From JBOFCO01 sp051646105 (GTDB lineage: Bacteria; Pseudomonadota; Alphaproteobacteria; Rhodobacterales; Rhodobacteraceae), in assembly GCA_051646105.1 (NCBI GenBank), contig JBOFCO010000095.1, positions 1-64,000 on the forward strand: a stretch of DNA of 64,000 nt, given 5' to 3'. The translations under genes were made by a program, and so were the position numbers. Each line of letters starts with the position of its first letter. Position 1 is the stretch's first letter. Shown here piece after piece: positions 59,575-64,000 of this stretch. Below the pieces are notes generated by a model that saw only the letters and a program-made list of their open reading frames with translations, was not told where the DNA came from and did no database searches.

Positions 59575-60513
59575 ATGCCGGTTTCCCTGTCCCGCAACAC
59601 TTCGCAAGGCGTGATCGGGGCCAACCTGATCTGCTTTTTCGGGATGCTGGTGTGGTCTATGGGCCTGCCCGCAGCCGACATGGTGATCGGACCGATGACT
59701 CCGTTGCCCCTGGCTGCGGCGCGCACATTGCTGGCATCGGCGATCCTGCTGCCGCTGTGGATCGCCGTCGATGGCTGGACAACGGTGCGTCATGCCGACT
59801 GGGGGCGTGGCCTGCTGGTCGGCGGTGTGGGTCTGGGTCTGGGGGCATGGCTCATGCTCTTCGGGCAGGCGCGGACGGATGCCGTCACGATCGCCGTGAC
59901 CGGGGCAATGATGCCGGTGGTCGGTATCGCCCTTGAAAGCATGGCGGGAACACGGCGACTGACCCTGCCTCTGGTGATCGGTGTGGCGCTCAGCCTTGCG
60001 GGCGGGCTTCTGGCGGTCGGCGCTGGAACGTCGGGGGTCCGTCTGCTATCGACCGGCGCACTGGCCGCCTTTGGTGCCGTTTTTGTCTATAGCTGGGGGT
60101 CGTTCGCCACGGTGCGCAGCTTTCCGGGCCTGAGCTTCATCGGGCAGACCACCATCACACTTGTCGGCGCTGCTGTAGTGACGCTTGCCATGGCGCTGAT
60201 CCAGGCTGCGCTTGGCGGGTCGGGTCCCGACTGGCAGGCGATGGGCAGACCACAGGTTGCGGCGCTGCTGTTCAACGGCATCATAGCGCTTGGCCTGTCG
60301 CAATTGCTGTGGATCGCCAGCATTGGCCGCCTGGGCGTGGGCATCGGCGCGATGCACCTGAACGCGACGCCCTTTTACGTGATGGGCCTTGCCTATATGA
60401 TGGGCGGCGGCTGGAACGGCTGGCAGGCGCTTTCAGCGGCAGTCGTCGCCTTGGGCGTGCTGATTGCACAGATCGGACCCATGCGCGGATCAGAACCGAC
60501 ACAGGCAAACTGA
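59575..60513 (+). CDS. EamA-family transporter (DMT superfamily)
   Basis: The 312-residue protein has ten hydrophobic segments in two EamA repeats, as in drug/metabolite exporters. AAGG lies six bases before the ATG at 59575. The first repeat includes PLPLAAARTLLASAILLP and the second FIGQTTITLVGAAVV. The substrate is unknown. The stop (TGA) overlaps the ATG of the P450 gene, so the two are translationally coupled and perhaps functionally linked. Confidence 0.85.
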   Translation: MPVSLSRNTSQGVIGANLICFFGMLVWSMGLPAADMVIGPMTPLPLAAARTLLASAILLPLWIAVDGWTTVRHADWGRGLLVGGVGLGLGAWLMLFGQARTDAVTIAVTGAMMPVVGIALESMAGTRRLTLPLVIGVALSLAGGLLAVGAGTSGVRLLSTGALAAFGAVFVYSWGSFATVRSFPGLSFIGQTTITLVGAAVVTLAMALIQAALGGSGPDWQAMGRPQVAALLFNGIIALGLSQLLWIASIGRLGVGIGAMHLNATPFYVMGLAYMMGGGWNGWQALSAAVVALGVLIAQIGPMRGSEPTQAN

Positions 60514-61694
60514 TGCAAACCCTGTCGCAATCACCGACCGATCCGGGTTTCGTCCAGAACCCCTATCCGTTCTACGAACGTGCCCGTGCCTGTGGTCCGT
60601 TTTTCCACTGGCAGGACTATGGTCTGCCATGCACCGGCAGCCATGCGGCGGTTTCCGCGATCCTTCGCGACCGGCGCCTGGGGCGAGAGGTTCCGCCCGA
60701 CCGGCGCGCGCCCGTCCCGGAACACACCCGCGACTTCCACGCGGTCGAGGCGCATTCGATGCTGGAACTGGAGCCGCCCAGGCACACCCGGCTGCGGGGA
60801 TTGGTGTTGCGCGCCTTCACCTCGCGCCGGATCGCGGCGCTGGGACCGGAGATTGCCGCGCTGAGCCACCAGTTGATCGATGCCCTGCCTGCCGGCGACT
60901 TCGACCTGCTTCCGGGGTTCGCGCGCGATCTGCCCGTCATCATCATCGCGCGGCTGCTGGGGGTGCCTGAAAGCATGTCGGCGCAGCTCCTGGCCTGGTC
61001 CAACGCGATGGTCGGCATGTATCAGGCCCGCCGCACCCGTGATATGGAACTTGCCGCTGCCGCTGCCGCCCGAGATTTCGCCGCTTTCATCCGGGGATAT
61101 GCGGATGAACGCCGCTCGCGCCCTGCCGACGACCTGATCACCCATCTGATCGCTGCCGAGGATGCGGGCGAAAAGCTTTCCCCGGACGAACTTGTGACCA
61201 CCTGCATCCTGCTGCTGAACGCGGGGCACGAGGCGACGGTTCACACCATCGGCAACGGGGTAAAGGCGCTGCTGGCCCTGCCCGATCCTGCCGCCGCCCT
61301 GACGCCCGACCGGGTCGAGACGACGGCAGAGGAAATCCTGCGCTATGATCCGGCATTGCACCTGTTCACCCGGCATGTCTATGAGCCGGTGGACATCATG
61401 GGGCACCACTTCGTGCCCGGCGATGAAATCGGCCTGCTTCTGGCCGCCGCCAACCGCGATCCCGGCATCTGGGACGAACCCGCCCGCTTCGATCCGGCCC
61501 GCCCGCTGCATCCGCATGTCAGCTTCGGCGCAGGCGTGCATTTTTGCGTCGGTGCGCCCTTGGCCCGGCTGGAATTGCAAATCGCCCTGCCGATCCTGTT
61601 CACGCGCCTGCCCCGGCTACGGGTCGCGACCCCGCCGGTTTACGCGAACCTCTACCATTTTCACGGGCTGGAAAGCCTGATACTGGCGCGCTGA
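60513..61694 (+). CDS. Cytochrome P450
   Basis: The 393-residue soluble P450 has the I-helix oxygen-binding motif AGHEAT (237-242), ExxR in EEILR (274-277) and the haem loop FGAGVHFCVG with ligand Cys345. The layout and length fit bacterial class I enzymes, which need a ferredoxin and reductase not encoded here. It is translated from an ATG inside the EamA stop. The substrate is unknown; oxidation of a compound that the partner exports is a guess. Repeat copy g begins one base after its stop. Confidence 0.92.
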   Translation: MQTLSQSPTDPGFVQNPYPFYERARACGPFFHWQDYGLPCTGSHAAVSAILRDRRLGREVPPDRRAPVPEHTRDFHAVEAHSMLELEPPRHTRLRGLVLRAFTSRRIAALGPEIAALSHQLIDALPAGDFDLLPGFARDLPVIIIARLLGVPESMSAQLLAWSNAMVGMYQARRTRDMELAAAAAARDFAAFIRGYADERRSRPADDLITHLIAAEDAGEKLSPDELVTTCILLLNAGHEATVHTIGNGVKALLALPDPAAALTPDRVETTAEEILRYDPALHLFTRHVYEPVDIMGHHFVPGDEIGLLLAAANRDPGIWDEPARFDPARPLHPHVSFGAGVHFCVGAPLARLELQIALPILFTRLPRLRVATPPVYANLYHFHGLESLILAR

Positions 61695-61695
61695 C

Positions 61696-61742
61696 GTTCA
61701 GTCTGGTGAAAATATTCTGGGGGTCCGGGGGCAAGCCCCCGG
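61696..61742 (-). repeat. GATATTT palindromic repeat, copy g, between P450 and lrp
   Basis: Read on minus: CCGGGGGC/GCCCCCGG palindrome (61742-61725), GGACCCCCAGAATATTTTCA, then CCAGACTGAAC. It lies between the ends of the convergent P450 and Lrp-type genes, as copy f does for gluQRS/tgt. Confidence 0.88.
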
Positions 61743-61755
61743 TTGCGCGCCCGCC

Positions 61756-62217
61756 CTACAGCGGCAGCATCGTTGTCGACTTGATCTCTTCCATGCTCAA
61801 GAGCGCCGTCACATTGTAAATCCGCACCTCGGAAATCAGCGCCTGATAGAAGGTGTCATAGGCCCGCGCATTGGCGACGCGCACCTTCAGGATATAGTCG
61901 ATTTCCCCCGCCAGACGATGCGCCTCCAGTACCTCTGGCCGGGCGCGCAGGGCGGCCAGGAATTTCTTCTGCCAGCCCGCCTCATGCTCCGATGTACGGA
62001 TCAGCACGAAGAAACAGGCCTCCAGCCCCAGCGCATCGGGATCAAGGATCACCGTCTGCCGCTTCAGCACCCCCGCTTCGCGCATCCGGCGGATGCGGTT
62101 CCAGACCGGGGTCTTTGACGAATTGACCTTGCGCGCGATTTCATCCAGCGACTGGCTGGCATCTTCCTGCAGCTCCGCAAGGATTTTCCGGTCCATCTCA
62201 TCCAGCCGGGCGGTCAT
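61756..62217 (-). CDS. Lrp/AsnC-family transcriptional regulator
   Basis: The 153-residue protein has an N-terminal helix-turn-helix (LDEIARKVNSSKTPVWNRI, about 22-40) and a C-terminal RAM/ligand-binding domain (FFVLIRTSEHEAGW, LAGEIDYILKVRV). The ATG at 62217 gives MTARLDEMDRKIL, the usual start. It is divergent from DUF2849-cysI, and two GGAAC-N3-GTTCTAT dyads lie around the shared promoter region. I infer that it controls sulfur assimilation; the effector may be a sulfur amino acid. Confidence 0.88.
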   Translation of the reverse strand: MTARLDEMDRKILAELQEDASQSLDEIARKVNSSKTPVWNRIRRMREAGVLKRQTVILDPDALGLEACFFVLIRTSEHEAGWQKKFLAALRARPEVLEAHRLAGEIDYILKVRVANARAYDTFYQALISEVRIYNVTALLSMEEIKSTTMLPL

Positions 62218-62238
62218 TCCTGTTTTTTCCCCTGTTGT

Positions 62239-62324
62239 GGAACCCGGTTCTATCAGCCGCCGAGCGCAGAACAAACTTCCTTATCTTTGCTGACCTATGG
62301 CATGTAAGCGGAACAATGTTCTAT
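62239..62324. promoter_or_regulatory. Paired GGAAC-N3-GTTCTAT operators between lrp and DUF2849-cysI
   Basis: GGAACCCGGTTCTAT (62239-62253) and GGAACAATGTTCTAT (62310-62324) share both arms and the TAT tail, with identical spacing and orientation. Their centres are 71 bases apart. The first is close to the lrp start, the second about 70 bases before DUF2849. Confidence 0.65.
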
Positions 62325-62391
62325 ATTCAAGGGAAGAAAACAGCCGGAGTCCGTCCGGACCCCATGCCATCCGATCTTCGAAAGCCCTGCC

Positions 62392-62700
62392 ATGAGCCGT
62401 CCGTTCATCCCCAAGGTCGTCACCGCCAATGCATTGCTGGAAGGCGATGTCATCTATCTGACCGCAGATGACCGCTGGACACGCCGCCTGTCCGAGGCCG
62501 AGGTGATCGAGGACGAAGCCCATGCCGAACTGCGCCTGCTGCATGCCGCCGGGCAGAAGCTTTCCGTGGTAGGGGCCTATCTGTTCGATGTGAAAGCCGG
62601 GCCAAACGGACCGGAACCCGCACATTTCCGCGAGGACTTCCGCAGGACCGGTCCTTCGAATTACAAGCACGGCAAGCAGGCAGAGGGCACGAATGTATAA
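62392..62700 (+). CDS. DUF2849 family protein
   Basis: The 102-residue protein starts MSRPFIPKVVTANALLEGDV and has the family pattern VIYLTADDRWTRRLSEAEV and VGAYLFDV. DUF2849 genes are regularly found directly before cysI in alphaproteobacteria, so a role with the sulfite or nitrite reductase is likely, but the biochemical function is unknown. Its stop overlaps the cysI ATG by eight bases. Confidence 0.85.
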   Translation: MSRPFIPKVVTANALLEGDVIYLTADDRWTRRLSEAEVIEDEAHAELRLLHAAGQKLSVVGAYLFDVKAGPNGPEPAHFREDFRRTGPSNYKHGKQAEGTNV

Positions 62701-64000
62701 GTACAACGACTTCGACGAAGCCTTCGTCCGCGCCCGCGTGGCCCAGTTCACCGCACAGGTGAACCGCCGCATCGACGGATCATTGACCGAGGATGAATTC
62801 CGCCCGCTGCGCCTGATGAACGGGCTGTATCTGCAACTGCACGCCTATATGCTGCGTGTGGCCATTCCCTATGGCACGCTGAACAGCCGCCAGATGCGGC
62901 AACTGGCCCTGATCGCAGAGACATGGGACAAGGGTTACGGCCATTTCACCACGCGGCAGAACATCCAGTACAACTGGCCGAAGCTGAAGGATGTGCCCGC
63001 CATCCTTGGCGCGCTGGCGGATGTGGAAATGCACGCCAACCAGACATCGGGCAACTGCATCCGCAACGTGACCGCCGACCATTTCGCCGGTGCCGCCGCC
63101 GATGAAATCGAAGACCCGCGCCCGGTGGCGGAGCTGATCCGGCAATGGTCGACAGATCATCCGGAATTCCAGTTCCTGCCGCGCAAGTTCAAGGTCGCCG
63201 TTTCCGGTGCGGCTGAAGACCGTGCAGTGACCCGCGCCCATGACATCGGCATCCGTATCGTGAAAAATGACGCAGGCGAAGTGGGATACGAGGTGCTGGT
63301 GGGCGGTGGTTTGGGCCGGACGCCGATGATCGGTCAGGTCATCAGCCCGTTTGTGGCCAAGGCCGACCTTCTGCCCTACCTTGAAGCCATCGTGTCGACC
63401 TACAACGTGCTGGGACGCCGCGACAACAAATACAAGGCGCGCATCAAGATCACCGTGTTCGAAAACGGCATCGACGCCTTCCGCGATCTGGTGGAAAAGC
63501 GCTTTGCGCAGGTTCGCGAGCAGTTTTCGGGCGTCGATCAGGAGTATCTGGCGCAAATCACATCGGCCTTCGCCCCGCCCGCCTTCCGCAACGCGCCCGA
63601 GGATGCCTTCCACGCCGCCCGCGCCGCAGACATGCAGTTCCGCGCCTGGTCCGATACCAACCTGACCGCGCATCGCGCGCCGGGCTATGCCATCGTCACC
63701 ATTTCGCTGAAAAAGCACGGCGAAACCCCCGGCGACGCCAGTGCCGAACAGATGCGCGTCATGGCCGATCTGGCAGAACGTTACGGGCATGACGAATTGC
63801 GGATCAGCCACGAACAGAACGTGGTGCTGCCGCATGTCCACAATTCCGATCTGCCGGTGATCTTTGCCGAATTGCAGCGCGTCGGGCTGGCCACTGCCAA
63901 CCTGAACCTTGTGTCCGACATCATCGCCTGCCCCGGCATGGATTACTGCGCGCTGGCGACGGCCCGGTCGATCCCGATCGCCCAGCAGATCGCCGTGCAT
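62693..64000 (+). CDS. cysI: Sulfite/nitrite reductase, ferredoxin-like (CysI), 5' part, cut by window end
   Basis: The frame is open from the ATG at 62693 to the end of the window (436 residues). It starts MYKYNDFDEAFVRARVAQF. The nitrite/sulfite reductase fold is shown by HFTTRQNIQYNW, NQTSGNCIRNVT and, near the end, ACPGMDYC, which gives the first pair of siroheme/[4Fe-4S] cysteines (C413, C419). The second pair lies beyond the window. In this group the enzyme acts in assimilatory sulfate reduction, with cysH normally downstream. Sulfite is favoured over nitrite by the DUF2849 context. Confidence 0.92.
   Translation, partial: MYKYNDFDEAFVRARVAQFTAQVNRRIDGSLTEDEFRPLRLMNGLYLQLHAYMLRVAIPYGTLNSRQMRQLALIAETWDKGYGHFTTRQNIQYNWPKLKDVPAILGALADVEMHANQTSGNCIRNVTADHFAGAAADEIEDPRPVAELIRQWSTDHPEFQFLPRKFKVAVSGAAEDRAVTRAHDIGIRIVKNDAGEVGYEVLVGGGLGRTPMIGQVISPFVAKADLLPYLEAIVSTYNVLGRRDNKYKARIKITVFENGIDAFRDLVEKRFAQVREQFSGVDQEYLAQITSAFAPPAFRNAPEDAFHAARAADMQFRAWSDTNLTAHRAPGYAIVTISLKKHGETPGDASAEQMRVMADLAERYGHDELRISHEQNVVLPHVHNSDLPVIFAELQRVGLATANLNLVSDIIACPGMDYCALATARSIPIAQQIAVH

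Noticed and set aside
1..64000. tRNA/rRNA genes, CRISPR arrays, insertion sequences, phage genes, integrases
   Set aside because: I saw no T-loop-type tRNA ends in the gaps, no regularly spaced repeats, and no transposase or integrase motifs.

Overview
The window looks like chromosomal DNA of a GC-rich alphaproteobacterium of the Rhodobacteraceae (Rhodobacter/Paracoccus type). The evidence is the dusB(nifR3)-ntrB-ntrC-ntrY-ntrX-trkA-trkH-hfq-hflX order, an NtrC without a GAFTGA loop, a fused ispDF gene, an aerobic (cobG-type) cobalamin cluster with two DUF1636 genes, a DUF6456/DUF6477 pair, a VPLPA-CTERM protein and a DUF2849-cysI pair. Nearly every base is coding. Many neighbouring genes overlap by 4-8 bases, and GTG or TTG starts are common. 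I found no tRNA, rRNA, insertion sequence, prophage or CRISPR.

Layout. 1-1500: 3' part of a penicillin-acylase-family gene. 1508-14168 (minus): a nitrogen-regulation, potassium-uptake and RNA-chaperone run, dusB to hflX, ending in a DUF4241 gene. 14361-17787 (plus): ispDF, pgpA, cinA-type amidase and amt. 17777-19230 (minus): an exported esterase and coq10. 19312-22152 (plus): hpt, mug, a tiny membrane protein, a dihaem cytochrome c and a GST. 22283-30035: acyl-CoA ligase, lipA, aqpZ, a LysE exporter, DUF6456, DUF6477 and an MttB-like methyltransferase. 30036-34931: guaA, a formylglycine-enzyme-like protein and a DEAD-box helicase.

34936-52496 is a large cobalamin locus. cobQ and cobO lie on minus. 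A B12 riboswitch, DUF1636, cobW, cobN, cobG, cobH, cobI and cobJ follow on plus; cobK is inverted; then come cobL, cobE, cobM, cobB, cobA, a second DUF1636, a second B12 riboswitch, and cbtB-cbtA for cobalt entry. Together they encode most of the oxygen-dependent route from uroporphyrinogen III to cobyric acid. CobF, CobS and CobT are not in the window.

52524-64000: a YqhA-type membrane protein, three tRNA-modification genes (trmFO, gluQRS, tgt), a DUF59 Fe-S protein, a VPLPA-CTERM surface protein, an IscA/ErpA-type carrier, tpiA, a coupled EamA transporter-P450 pair, and an Lrp-type regulator divergent from DUF2849-cysI (cut by the window end).

The most unusual structure is in the repeats. 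A dispersed palindromic element (seven copies, core GGATATTT plus CCAGACTGAAAG) sits right next to stop codons, but one copy has been read into the start of cobG. A different palindromic element is inserted in frame in the middle of cobN. Three operator-like sequence groups (upstream of the acyl-CoA ligase, between lrp and the cys genes, and between DUF6456 and DUF6477) are also worth testing.
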